A stretch of DNA of 64,000 nt from Hyphomicrobiaceae bacterium (GTDB lineage Bacteria; Pseudomonadota; Alphaproteobacteria; Rhizobiales; Hyphomicrobiaceae). This document shows, one piece after another, positions 55,734 through 63,330 of this stretch. Within the stretch, counting starts at the first letter, position 1. The number at the start of each line of letters is the position of its first letter. Where the stretch lies: the NCBI GenBank assembly GCA_002919265.1, contig PKEY01000022.1, positions 1-64,000 on the forward strand. The letters run 5' to 3'. The translations under genes and the position numbers were made by a program. The notes beneath the pieces are model-generated. The model saw only the letters and a program-made list of their open reading frames with translations. It had not been told where the DNA came from and did no database searches.

Positions 55734-57963
55734 GATCGGCCAGCCGCCGGCTCAGAACCTCGGACACGTTCAGCCGATCACGAAGGACCTGGAGCCGCGT
55801 CTCAGGGTCGACCTCCAATTGCGGGCGTGCCTCACGCGCATCGAGCAGCACTTTCGCCTGGGCAATGTAGCCCTCGCTCTGGCTGCGCAGAGCGTCGATG
55901 ACGGCAACCGCGATGGCCGTGGCGCGATCCGCAAACTCTCCCGTCTCCCGCTGAAGCTCGGCGGTCGCCAGACGAATAACCTCGTCCATCGCCGGCATGA
56001 ACTCGTCGATGAGCATGCGCTCGAGCTCCGCCGCGTGTTCTTCCGGCGTCCGCCCACGGGACCAGCTAACGAGCGAGCCGGGGGCTGCCAGATCGAACGC
56101 GATGGAATCCTCGACAGGCACCCGCACCGACGTGGGCCCGAGGTATGAAGACGGTGCCTCAGGGAGACTAAGGTTGGGCGCACGGCGCAACATCGTTTCC
56201 CGCAAGGCGGGGAACACGTTGTGCGGCGTTGCGGCCAAAGCCTCTTCCACGGCTCTCCGGGCTGCGTGCAGCTCTTCTTCGGCGCGTTGGCGCAAGATCT
56301 TCGTGTGGCATCGCCAGTGTCGCTTCGCGCGATTTTCAACGAAGGCGGTCAGGAGCTCATTACCTTGTTCGCGGGCAAACTCTTCGAGAATGCGCGCTAG
56401 TCCGGTGTAAAGCCGCGAGCGGTAATCCGCGACGGCATCGTTGAGAAGATTTTGATAGGCCGCGAGGTTGCGTTCCAGCTCACCCGCCACGGATTGGATC
56501 CGCGCCAGCTCACGCTTGACGCTCTTGAGCTCCTCAGTCTCACGGGACGCTGTGTTCGTCGCGCTTTCCGAAACGATGGCGAGTTTCACCATCTCTTCGC
56601 GTACCGAGCCTTCATTCACCTGCGCCAGCTCGGCGAAATAGGCCGCGATCTGGCGGATGAGGTGCGCGCTGTGGCTCGTCAGCAAAAGCTTCGTCAGCTC
56701 GCGGCGAAGCTCGGGGAAGCCAGAGCAGATCGTGAGGATTCGTCCGACCTGCCCACTTGGCAGCTCCTCTGTCGGCGAGCCGGACCCGTTGGATTTTACG
56801 TCAGCCGCGCGCAACGCGCCCTTGTGCTTGGCATACGCGCGCAACGCTGGCGTCAAGACCTCGCTGATCGTCAGCTTTTCGGCCTGCTGAGCCTCTGTGG
56901 CCCACTTCGAGCTGCCGGCTACAATCGGTATGTCCAGGGCGGGAAATTCCTTAGCAAGGGCCTGACGAACATTGGTGATGATTGCCCGCACTTCGTTGGC
57001 TGGATCGCGCAGCTCGTCAATGTGGTCGATGAAAACCAGAATACGTTCGCGGTGGAGCCCGCGCAGAACTCTCAGCGTCGCCAGTTCCGTCGTCGTCAAC
57101 GGATGACGGGCGCTCATGAGGAATACGTAAAGTTCGGCCGGCTCCAGCGCGTGGCGCGTGATCTCATCCCGCACGAGGAACGGATCGTTGATGCCTGGCG
57201 TGGCGATAACGGTTACCGGAAACTTGAACGGCCCCTCCGAGAGCCACAAGTCGGCAGATTTCGTGAGATCGGCGAACTGTCCCGGGCCTTCAGAGGCGTC
57301 AGCGGCGCTGCTGCCGGGGCCGACGTAGCGTGCGAGCAAGTCTGACGAGATTTCGTCATAAGCGTGCTTTGCACCGAGCAGGCCGTCAAAGTTCTCGCCA
57401 AAGCGCTTTTCAGCCCGCTGCCGCATCGCATCGAGATGGCGGCGCAAAAGCTCGGGCTCGAAGCCCGGCACAAGCTGGTTCGTCAGTTCACGAATGCGGG
57501 CAGAACCGTTCGCCAGCTCATCCCAGTCTTTTCGCTCGAACAGCTGGAATTCTGCGACGGCGCCGGGGGCTTGCTTGCCGAAATGCAGCCGCAGCAAGGC
57601 GGTCGACCACGGGCTGAATTCCGTGGGCAGCAGATCGGGAGATCCAATCAGTGCTCCAATGAACGCGCTCTGACGCGACTTTACCTGTCCGACGACCGCG
57701 ATCTGGCAAACCTGATGCTCGAGAACGCGCATGGCGTCCCGAACAAAGCTTGCGCCCGGATCGGTCAGCAGCTCTCCGAGTTTTGTGCCGTAGCTGATGA
57801 GCTCAGCACGGATGTCCTCAAGCGGCGCGCCAATTGGCTCCGCATCGGGCTGAGGGCTTGGAAATGGTACGGGCTCAAAGGCCTGTTCCGCCGCGGGTTC
57901 CGGAACCGGCGATCTTTGGTCGTCAGCAGGGTTCGGTTGAGGCAGTATGTGTACGTTCGACAT
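55702..57963 (-). CDS. Dynamin-family protein with degenerate GTPase motifs
   Basis: A 753-residue protein built like bacterial dynamin-like proteins. A Pro-rich N-terminus is followed by a G domain (about 85-320), and then long helical and coiled-coil regions (about 440-560 and 660-740). The P-loop position reads GQVKSRQS at 92-99, where GQVKSGKS is usual, so the catalytic Gly and Lys are Arg97 and Gln98. The G3 motif reads ATPG (Ala254) instead of DTPG. G4 reads DHID instead of N/TKxD. All three substitutions are direct in the DNA. It is probably a nucleotide-binding-deficient scaffold. No transmembrane helix is obvious. It overlaps the Mfd-like gene tail to tail. Confidence 0.82.
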   Translation of the reverse strand: MSNVHILPQPNPADDQRSPVPEPAAEQAFEPVPFPSPQPDAEPIGAPLEDIRAELISYGTKLGELLTDPGASFVRDAMRVLEHQVCQIAVVGQVKSRQSAFIGALIGSPDLLPTEFSPWSTALLRLHFGKQAPGAVAEFQLFERKDWDELANGSARIRELTNQLVPGFEPELLRRHLDAMRQRAEKRFGENFDGLLGAKHAYDEISSDLLARYVGPGSSAADASEGPGQFADLTKSADLWLSEGPFKFPVTVIATPGINDPFLVRDEITRHALEPAELYVFLMSARHPLTTTELATLRVLRGLHRERILVFIDHIDELRDPANEVRAIITNVRQALAKEFPALDIPIVAGSSKWATEAQQAEKLTISEVLTPALRAYAKHKGALRAADVKSNGSGSPTEELPSGQVGRILTICSGFPELRRELTKLLLTSHSAHLIRQIAAYFAELAQVNEGSVREEMVKLAIVSESATNTASRETEELKSVKRELARIQSVAGELERNLAAYQNLLNDAVADYRSRLYTGLARILEEFAREQGNELLTAFVENRAKRHWRCHTKILRQRAEEELHAARRAVEEALAATPHNVFPALRETMLRRAPNLSLPEAPSSYLGPTSVRVPVEDSIAFDLAAPGSLVSWSRGRTPEEHAAELERMLIDEFMPAMDEVIRLATAELQRETGEFADRATAIAVAVIDALRSQSEGYIAQAKVLLDAREARPQLEVDPETRLQVLRDRLNVSEVLSRRLADLSSRCNALVT

Positions 57964-58478
57964 GTTCGGTCCGCCTCTCCTAGGTTGCGTGGCTCACGCT
58001 CCCCGCTGCGCGCGGCCACGAGTGCGCCTCGACGGCTATGAACGGTGCGCTGCACTGCCGAAAGGCGTGCTGTATGTTGGGGAGGTCGAAGAGAAGCGCT
58101 TGATGCCGTAGTCCGCCTTCTGACGTTCTCGCATACTGACAGCGAGCCTGCCGCCTGCGATCGCGGAAGATCCGGACTCACACACACACGCCACCCCCGG
58201 CCGTGATCTGCGAACTTCGGTCAAACGAGCGTTGACCACTGTCCCTTATCGGGACCCGTTACGGTCCAGAGTGTTAATGAACCGTAAATTGTGGCGTGGG
58301 CATGAACATTCGCTGCAATTGAAGCCTCCATTCGCGACAGCCCATCGTTGTCGACTGATCATCGCACAACTGCTTATTTGCCGTGGAGCTGTGCCTTGAG
58401 CAGCTCACCGTAGCTCGCCCGTCGCGAAGCCGCTAAACTGCGGCAGTTCGTTCAAGCGTCATGGTCTGTGAGGCGGGG
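57964..58478. other. Intergenic region between the dynamin-like gene and pobA
   Basis: This 515-nt gap separates divergent genes. Near pobA it holds three small hairpins in a row: GGTCAA/TTGACC (58219-58237), GTCCC/GGGAC (58241-58255) and ACGGT/ACCGT (near 58260-58286), possible operator sites. The pobR activator gene that often flanks pobA is not here. I see no convincing ORF. Confidence 0.4.
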
Positions 58479-59648
58479 ATGCGCACGCAGGTCGGAATCA
58501 TCGGCGCGGGACCGGCTGGCCTCCTGCTCGGGCGACTGCTCTCGCTGAATGGCATCGAGAACGTTATTCTCGAGCGGCGAAGCGCAGCCTACGTCCTTAG
58601 CCGTGTGCGCGCAGGGGTGCTGGAACGCGGCACGGTCGAAGCGCTTGAAGAAGCCGATTGCGCCGAACGCCTGCGCCGCGAGGCGCTCGTCCATCACGGC
58701 CTGCAAATCGTTTTCGACAACCGCTATTTGCGCATCGACCTTCAAGCGCTCACGGGCAGCTCAGTTGTCGTTTATGGGCAAACGGAGATCACGCGTGATT
58801 TGATGGCGGCCCGCGAATCCGAAGGAAGCCCGACCTTCTACGAAGCCGAGGCAACGAAAATCGTCGATCCCGAAAGCGACCGACCAAAGATCATATTTCG
58901 CCACGCGGACCGAGATCAAACTCTCGAATGTGATTTCGTTGCCGGCTGCGATGGCTTTCACGGCATCAGCCGAACAGCAATTCCCCCATCGGTGTTACGT
59001 ACCTACGAACGCGCCTACCCATTCGGCTGGCTGGGTGTGTTGGCGGACGTAAAACCTTGCTCGGATGAATTGATTTACGCGAGCCACCCACGCGGTTTCG
59101 CCCTTGCGAGCATGCGTTCACCGACGCGGAGCCGGTATTACATTCAATGCCCTCTCGATATTCAGCTCGATCAGTGGCCGGACGAGCGGTTCTGGGAAGA
59201 GCTGAAAGAGCGTTTGGGGCCTGACGTGGCGGCACACGTGACGACCGGCCCTTCCATCGAGAAAAGTTTAGCGCCGATCCGCAGTTTTGTTGCCGAGCCG
59301 ATGCGCTATGGCCGGATGTTTCTCGCCGGCGACGCAGCACACATCGTTCCGCCCACGGGCGCGAAGGGTCTCAACCTCGCCGCTGGCGATGTCCGCATCC
59401 TGGCCCGGGCGCTCATCGCCTACTACAAGCAGGGGCTAACGGATCTTCTGGACGCCTACTCCACTCAATGCCTCACTCACGTCTGGCGGGCAGAGCGCTT
59501 CTCCTGGTGGATGACCTCGTTCCTCCACACTCTCCCGGAAGCCGACCCATTCGCGCGGAAGCTGCAGGAGGCAGAGTTCGCGTATCTCGCGCGATCGAAA
59601 GCGGCGCAAACGGCGCTGGCGGAGAACTATGTGGGAGTTAGACACTGA
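58479..59648 (+). CDS. pobA: 4-hydroxybenzoate 3-monooxygenase
   Basis: Flavin hydroxylase converting 4-hydroxybenzoate to protocatechuate with NADPH and O2. The similarity to characterised PobA runs over the whole length: MRTQVGIIGAGPAGLLLGRLL, YVLSRVRAGVLERGTVEAL, VYGQTEITRDLM, GCDGFHGISR, YPFGWLGVLADV, ASHPRGFALASMRSPTRSRYY, MFLAGDAAHIVPPTGAKGLNLAAGDV, RAERFSWWMTSFLH and the final ENYVGVRH. ATG 58479 gives 389 residues, the normal length; ATG 58461 adds six. Protocatechuate genes do not adjoin it. Confidence 0.95.
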   Translation: MRTQVGIIGAGPAGLLLGRLLSLNGIENVILERRSAAYVLSRVRAGVLERGTVEALEEADCAERLRREALVHHGLQIVFDNRYLRIDLQALTGSSVVVYGQTEITRDLMAARESEGSPTFYEAEATKIVDPESDRPKIIFRHADRDQTLECDFVAGCDGFHGISRTAIPPSVLRTYERAYPFGWLGVLADVKPCSDELIYASHPRGFALASMRSPTRSRYYIQCPLDIQLDQWPDERFWEELKERLGPDVAAHVTTGPSIEKSLAPIRSFVAEPMRYGRMFLAGDAAHIVPPTGAKGLNLAAGDVRILARALIAYYKQGLTDLLDAYSTQCLTHVWRAERFSWWMTSFLHTLPEADPFARKLQEAEFAYLARSKAAQTALAENYVGVRH

Positions 59649-59659
59649 GGAATAACTAC

Positions 59660-59693
59660 AAAAAAAAAACGCTCTCACACGGGCGTGAGAGCG
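59660..59693 (-). terminator. Strong terminator of the RiPP precursor transcript
   Basis: Read on the minus strand, a perfect 9-bp stem (CGCTCTCAC / GTGAGAGCG, 59670-59693) with a 6-nt loop is followed by ten T. It lies 67 nt past the stop of the precursor gene at 59761. Its strength and orientation show that a minus-strand transcript ends here, although no long ORF does. Confidence 0.92.
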
Positions 59694-59760
59694 CTCAGTA
59701 TTCCGCCAAATTAACTTTCTCGATCGTACTTACTCTAGTGTGGTAGAGCGCGGTTAGCGC

Positions 59761-59865
59761 TTAGGAGTCCGGGTCTGGGTACGGCGGACTGATATAGTAC
59801 TGGGCAGTAATGGCTGCCAGCTGCTCATGCTTGGTCAGCCGGGGCGCTTCATAGCTCCGCTTCAT
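59761..59865 (-). CDS. RiPP precursor peptide 1 with lasso-type leader (34 residues)
   Basis: This 34-codon ORF has a strong ribosome site (GAGGAGG, 6 nt before ATG 59865). It begins MKRSYEAPRLTKHEQLAAIT, matching the lasso-peptide leader pattern Y-x2-P-x-L ... T, with Thr20 at the position two before the usual cleavage. The remaining residues, A-Q-Y-Y-I-S-P-P-Y-P-D-P-D-S, would give the core from Gln22. The core has no Lys and no acidic residue at core positions 7-9; Asp is at core 10 and 12. A paralogue lies at 60377-60514. Leader-binding (B1) and leader-peptidase (B2) genes lie 3.5 kb away, divergent. Confidence 0.82.
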   Translation of the reverse strand: MKRSYEAPRLTKHEQLAAITAQYYISPPYPDPDS

Positions 59866-59924
59866 AGGTTGCCTCCTCTGGTTGAAACGAAACAATGCTG
59901 ACTAATAAATGAGTCCTTATGCGG

Positions 59925-59947
59925 GTTGAAGGTTTTATTGCTAACAA
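59925..59947 (-). promoter_or_regulatory. Conserved upstream element of precursor 1
   Basis: On the minus strand this reads TTGTTAGCAATAAAACCTTC followed by AAC. It starts 82 nt before the precursor ATG and recurs, with one mismatch and nearly the same spacing (81 nt), before precursor 2. TTGTTA may be a -35 box, in which case GCATAA about 19 nt on would be a weak -10; an operator role is equally possible. Confidence 0.5.
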
Positions 59948-59985
59948 TCCACAGTTGTGCTGGGTGTGTGGCAGATCTGACACGT

Positions 59986-60376
59986 CAATAGATCTGTTCA
60001 TTTCGCCCGCTGAAAAACGAGAGGCTTTCCGTAACAAAGGGATGTTCTTGGAACAAAATCTGAATGTGAGTCCGTTAATTTCAGCAGCGTTCTCGAGAAT
60101 CGTCCCCCAGCTGCGCACGAGACATCTTGGGCATACAGCCTCCCGTCCAGCGTGAAGAATCATCAAGCGCAATTTTGAGGACCAAACACTCGAGCGAAAC
60201 GGCCAAGTCGTAAACAGCGCGGTTTGGGCGCTGGTCAATGCTGGACTGACGTTCGCCGTTTTCGCATAGCTTATATCCCTCAAAGAAGCACGCCCTCCGT
60301 CGGTGATCGGAGAGCGTTCAGGGCCAAAGAACTTCTTATTATAATTATAAAACCCGAGCGGCCAGCCTAGCCGCCG
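59986..60376. other. Spacer between the two precursor units
   Basis: About 390 nt with no supported gene. On the minus strand a small GCGGC/GCCGC hairpin (60358-60374), followed by GGGTTTTATAATTAT, could attenuate transcription just past precursor 2. Frames on both strands here run into the duplicated non-coding leader and are not conserved between copies. Confidence 0.45.
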
Positions 60377-60514
60377 TCAAGTATCATCGCCAACGTCGTC
60401 ACCATCATCCCCTGGCGGGGGCGGCGGGAACGGCGGGCTGATATAGTATTGAGCCGTAATGGCTCCCAGCTGCTCGTGTTTGGCCAGCCGAGGCGCTTCA
60501 TAGCTCCGTTTCAT
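60377..60514 (-). CDS. RiPP precursor peptide 2 with lasso-type leader (45 residues)
   Basis: Paralogue of precursor 1, with ribosome site GAGGAGG before ATG 60514. Residues 1-28 (MKRSYEAPRLAKHEQLGAIT, then AQYYISPP) match precursor 1 at 26 of 28 positions. Among those codons 8 differ synonymously and only 2 change the residue (T11A, A17G), so the leader and early core are under protein-level selection. After residue 28 the tails diverge: this one runs F-P-P-P-P-P-G and then an Asp-rich D-D-G-D-D-V-G-D-D-T. There is no Lys in the core and no acidic residue before core position 15. Confidence 0.82.
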   Translation of the reverse strand: MKRSYEAPRLAKHEQLGAITAQYYISPPFPPPPPGDDGDDVGDDT

Positions 60515-60572
60515 CAGTTGCCTCCTCTCGTTGAACCGAAGCAATGAGATAAATAACCGAGTTCTTTAGCTA

Positions 60573-60595
60573 GTTGAAGGTTTTCTTGCTAACAA
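60573..60595 (-). promoter_or_regulatory. Conserved upstream element of precursor 2
   Basis: The same 23-nt element as at 59925, with G for T at one position on the minus strand. It places each precursor under its own apparent promoter, so precursors could be made in excess over the upstream enzymes. Confidence 0.5.
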
Positions 60596-60664
60596 CCATT
60601 GATTGATCATCGTATGTGACAGATGAGCCACGATATCGAGCAATTGAGGCGCGTTGGTGCTGTT

Positions 60665-60689
60665 GCAAACACCGCTAGTGGGTGTTTGC
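60665..60689 (-). promoter_or_regulatory. Intercistronic hairpin between the ACP gene and precursor 2
   Basis: A perfect 9-bp stem (GCAAACACC / GGTGTTTGC) with a 7-nt loop lies 72 nt past the ACP stop. No T-run follows on the minus strand. It may be a 3' end or processing element that separates the enzyme transcript from the precursors. Confidence 0.5.
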
Positions 60690-60760
60690 GCCTTTAGATG
60701 TAGATGCCGCCAAATGAACTTCGGGGACCACCGCGTCAGGTGACGAAAACCACGCTGCAT

Positions 60761-61003
60761 TCAGCTTGCTGGCTCCGAGTACTTTTCTAATAGCGCCGCG
60801 ATATCCGGGACGCTTTTCAGCTGAATGATTTCGTCGGCAGAGAGCGTTCGTTTGAGGTGGCTCTCCAGGCTAAGCACGATGCGCATGTGCCCCAGGCTGT
60901 CCCAGCCAGCAGCTGAACCCAAGGCAACATCGGGCGTAATCTCATGAACCGGGCGCTCGAGCGCGTCGGCCACAAGAATGCGAGCCTCCTCTAGGGTCGT
61001 CAT
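60761..61003 (-). CDS. Acyl carrier protein of the RiPP cluster
   Basis: An 80-residue carrier protein. The phosphopantetheine-attachment motif is GWDSLGHMRIVLSLE, with Ser36. ITPDVALGSAAGWDS precedes it and SADEIIQLKSVPDIAALLEKY closes helix IV. It is not the fatty-acid-synthesis ACP by context. It is translationally coupled (ATGA overlap) to the GNAT gene, which is itself coupled to the AMP-ligase. The ligase would load an acid onto this carrier and the GNAT could take it off. Confidence 0.9.
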   Translation of the reverse strand: MTTLEEARILVADALERPVHEITPDVALGSAAGWDSLGHMRIVLSLESHLKRTLSADEIIQLKSVPDIAALLEKYSEPAS

Positions 61004-61578
61004 GCTGCTGCCTCTCGCCTGTTCTTCTCAAGCCATTCATCCCTCAGCATCGAATAGACGATGATATCACATCGCTGTCTCGTTGCCGGATCTATCCCGT
61101 GCTGGCGCAGAATGCCCTCGCAGGTAAATCCCAGCTTCTGATAATTGAAAATCGACGGGAAATTGCGGGCGGTCGGCATGCCCCACACTCGGGGGCATTG
61201 GAGCTGCTCAAAGATGAAAGCAATGACGGCGCGTCGGGTTTCCTGGACAACCCCCTTGCCCCACCAACGACGATCTCCGATCACGATGGAAAGCGTGGCC
61301 ACCCGGCGCGAATCAACATCTACGACTTCCATACCAATCGGCTTATCCGAAACCTTCGGCCAGATTCCGAAATAAAATCTTCGGCGATTATCGGCCTTTT
61401 TGAATCTGCGATACCATTTGCGCCGGCTCCAAATGCCGGCTTCCAGCCCAAACGGGTTCATCACCTCTGGATCAAAGGACCACTCGTACGTATACCGCAC
61501 GATTTGGAGCCGATTTAGGGTCCTGAGCAAAAAACGTTCCGTTTCAAGCCTAACCGGCTGTCCCGGCTTCCAAGTCAC
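61000..61578 (-). CDS. GNAT-family N-acyltransferase of the RiPP cluster
   Basis: A 192-residue RimJ/RimL-like acyltransferase. It opens VRLETERFLLRTL and carries KPIGMEVVDVDSRRVATLSIVIGDRRWWGKGVVQETRRAVIAFIFEQL. This includes the acyl-donor loop region (RRWWGKG, where Q/RxxGxG/A is usual), and RNFPSIFNYQKLGFTCEGILRQHG follows. The GTG start overlaps the ligase stop by 4 nt. Given coupling to an ACP, the donor may be acyl-ACP rather than acetyl-CoA. The acceptor is inferred to be the precursor peptide. Confidence 0.87.
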   Translation of the reverse strand: MTWKPGQPVRLETERFLLRTLNRLQIVRYTYEWSFDPEVMNPFGLEAGIWSRRKWYRRFKKADNRRRFYFGIWPKVSDKPIGMEVVDVDSRRVATLSIVIGDRRWWGKGVVQETRRAVIAFIFEQLQCPRVWGMPTARNFPSIFNYQKLGFTCEGILRQHGIDPATRQRCDIIVYSMLRDEWLEKNRREAAA

Positions 61579-63032
61579 AAGCGAACCTCCCGGCCCAGCA
61601 ACGCCGAGACCTTTATGCGAACTTCGCTCCGAACCTTTTTGCCCCGCTCATTGCGCGGGATATCGTTCAGAAAAATAATCCGCGATGGAACAGCTTCGCG
61701 GCGCAGGCGCTCAGCGCACCACGCTTGAATGGTGGCTTCAGAAATTCTTTGCCCGTTTTTCGTGACTACCGCAGCGACGACGACCTCCCCCGAAACTGCA
61801 TCAGGTAGCCCGAACGCGCACACGTCCTGCACCTCCGGATGCTGCTCCAGGAGCAACTCGATTTCTTCCGCAGTCACCTTGATACCGGCACGATTGATCT
61901 GATGCTTTCGCCTGCCCAGAATTCGCAACTGTCCGTCCGAACTAATTTCGCCGATATCGCCGGTTTTGAACCAGCTGCCGTGAAATGCGGCGGCTGTACT
62001 GTCGGGATCGTTCCAATAGCCATTCATCAGCGCGGGGTCGCGGAGAAGGATCTCGCCCTCCCCTTTTTCCGCAATGCTTCCGTCCTCTAGGAGGATCCAG
62101 CAATTGCCCGACCACGGACGGCCGACCGCCCCCTCGACAAATCCGGCCGCTTCGGCACTGGTGCCTGAGATCCAATTCGCAGCCTCGGTCATTCCGTACA
62201 TGTTGTAGACGTGTTTCGTGCCGGCCCATTCGCAAATTCCCCGCCACAGCGCAGCCGGCAAAGGTTCCGATCCCACGTGTATTCGTTTCAAAGTTCGACG
62301 ATGCGGCGCCGCCGAAAGCTTGAGCCCGATCCGCCACATAGAGGGCACGGAACTCAGGAATGTCACGCCATGCTCGTCGATGACGGCACCGAGCTGGGCG
62401 AGGCCATCAACGCCCGGCTCCGACCACAGCAGGACGTCGCAACCAGCGAGAAGGGGCGTGAGCGTGTTTCCGATCAATCCATGCCCGAAATGCATTGGGA
62501 GCGGAACAAGCGTCCGCGCCAGATTGGCCTTCCCAATGTGCGCGACATTGCTGGACAGTCGTGTCTCAAGCGCGCGATAGCTCAGCGAAACTCCCTTCGG
62601 TGCACCGGTACTTCCGGAAGTGAGGAGGAGTAGGGCTGGGCTGTCCGTCGGCGGACCAGACAACCCAACTTCCCGCTCCGCAGAATCCATCGACTGCAAT
62701 TCTGCCGGGACACTTGGAATATGAGACGACTCAAGTTGGCCAACCCAACAGCGCGGTTTGACCCAGGCACAAATTCGATTTCGTTCGAACGCGGTCAATG
62801 AAGGCGAAAGGACGAGCGCAGTGGCTCCTAATGCCCAAGTTGCGAACAGGTCAGCCAACAACACCACGCCCTCGGAATGGCACATGGCAACAATGCTGCC
62901 AGCTCCAACCCCCTCCTTCCGTAAAAGCCTAGATCGCTGTGCCACAGCCCGAAGCAGCGCTTGGTAATCGAGACATTGCCCCGAGCGGACGTCGATGACA
63001 CGTGCAGTTGCCGGAATGAGATCGAGCTGCAT
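61575..63032 (-). CDS. AMP-dependent ligase of the RiPP cluster (acyl-ACP ligase candidate)
   Basis: Adenylate-forming enzyme of 485 residues. The AMP motif is LLLLTSGSTGAPKGVSLSYRAL. NMYGMTEAANWISG, WFKTGDIGEISSDGQLRILGRRKHQINRAGIKV and the C-terminal PRNERGKKVRSE (catalytic Lys) follow. ATG 63032 is preferred; TTG 63065 lies inside an inverted repeat. It is the first gene of the ligase-GNAT-ACP set with 4-nt overlaps, which implies it loads the ACP. The acid is unknown. Confidence 0.88.
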   Translation of the reverse strand: MQLDLIPATARVIDVRSGQCLDYQALLRAVAQRSRLLRKEGVGAGSIVAMCHSEGVVLLADLFATWALGATALVLSPSLTAFERNRICAWVKPRCWVGQLESSHIPSVPAELQSMDSAEREVGLSGPPTDSPALLLLTSGSTGAPKGVSLSYRALETRLSSNVAHIGKANLARTLVPLPMHFGHGLIGNTLTPLLAGCDVLLWSEPGVDGLAQLGAVIDEHGVTFLSSVPSMWRIGLKLSAAPHRRTLKRIHVGSEPLPAALWRGICEWAGTKHVYNMYGMTEAANWISGTSAEAAGFVEGAVGRPWSGNCWILLEDGSIAEKGEGEILLRDPALMNGYWNDPDSTAAAFHGSWFKTGDIGEISSDGQLRILGRRKHQINRAGIKVTAEEIELLLEQHPEVQDVCAFGLPDAVSGEVVVAAVVTKNGQRISEATIQAWCAERLRREAVPSRIIFLNDIPRNERGKKVRSEVRIKVSALLGREVRL

Positions 63033-63054
63033 AAGTTCCGAGCGCCGTTGGTGG

Positions 63055-63083
63055 CTAATGCACAACCATTAGTTGCGCATTAG
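63055..63083. promoter_or_regulatory. Inverted repeat upstream of the ligase operon (operator candidate)
   Basis: Two 12-nt arms, CTAATGCACAAC and GTTGCGCATTAG, differ from perfect symmetry at one position and are 5 nt apart. The repeat ends 22 nt before the ligase ATG, in the divergent control region between the ligase and the B1 gene. The symmetry and AT-rich ends suit a dimeric regulator. No regulator gene is seen in the cluster within the window. Confidence 0.6.
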
Positions 63084-63330
63084 TCAAAGCACTTCAGTGA
63101 CGCCCCCGTCAACGCATCGGACGTGAACCTTTCCGAAATTTTGTGGAGCCGATCCCAGGATCGGCAAGCTCAGTCACCCGTCAAAAGTGGCGGTTGGTGT
63201 CTGGCATGCAGTGATTTTCAACACCAAACCGGTGGCCTCCTCCAAACGAGCCGGGACCTTTGAGCGCTTGAGACCGTGCCCAACTTTCCACATTTTCCAC
63301 AAAGACGTTGTGGTAGCAAAGGAAGCGAAT
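63084..63330. other. Divergent control region of the RiPP cluster
   Basis: About 250 nt between the operator-like repeat and the B1 leader hairpins. It should contain promoters for both directions. Frames here lack ribosome sites, and I see no gene. Confidence 0.45.

Larger units (their letters stand above)
59761..59985 (-). repeat. Duplicated precursor unit, copy 1
   Basis: Precursor gene 1 with about 120 nt of upstream DNA is similar to copy 2 at 60377-60635. The shared upstream parts are the ribosome site TTGCCTCCTCT (plus strand), a GTTGAA-C-GAA-CAATG stretch, and a 23-nt element with one mismatch. Similarity fades near a GTGTGGCAGATCTGACA / ATGTGACAGATGAGCCA pair. Confidence 0.8.
60377..60635 (-). 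repeat. Duplicated precursor unit, copy 2
   Basis: Second copy of the precursor gene plus about 120 nt of leader and promoter DNA, in the same orientation as copy 1 and about 600 nt away. Divergence in the non-coding parts and at silent codon positions shows the duplication is old, while the leader peptide was kept. Confidence 0.8.

Noticed and set aside
58036..58239. Small minus-strand ORF between the dynamin-like gene and pobA
   Set aside because: No ribosome site and no similarity recognised. The region looks like a regulatory spacer.
59919..60155. Plus-strand ORF of 78 codons with a CxxCG pattern between the precursor units
   Set aside because: Its first codons lie in the duplicated leader DNA. 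In the second copy the same frame reaches a stop after a few codons, and no ribosome site precedes it, so it is probably chance.
59849..60283. Minus-strand ORF of 144 codons overlapping precursor 1
   Set aside because: It runs through the precursor start and the duplicated non-coding leader in a different frame, without a ribosome site or conservation between copies.
59761..60514. Calling the two precursors classical lasso peptides
   Set aside because: The leader and the B1/B2 proteins fit, but the cores have Pro/Tyr/Phe rather than Asp/Glu at positions 7-9 from the expected cleavage site. No cyclase is visible, so a ring cannot be claimed.
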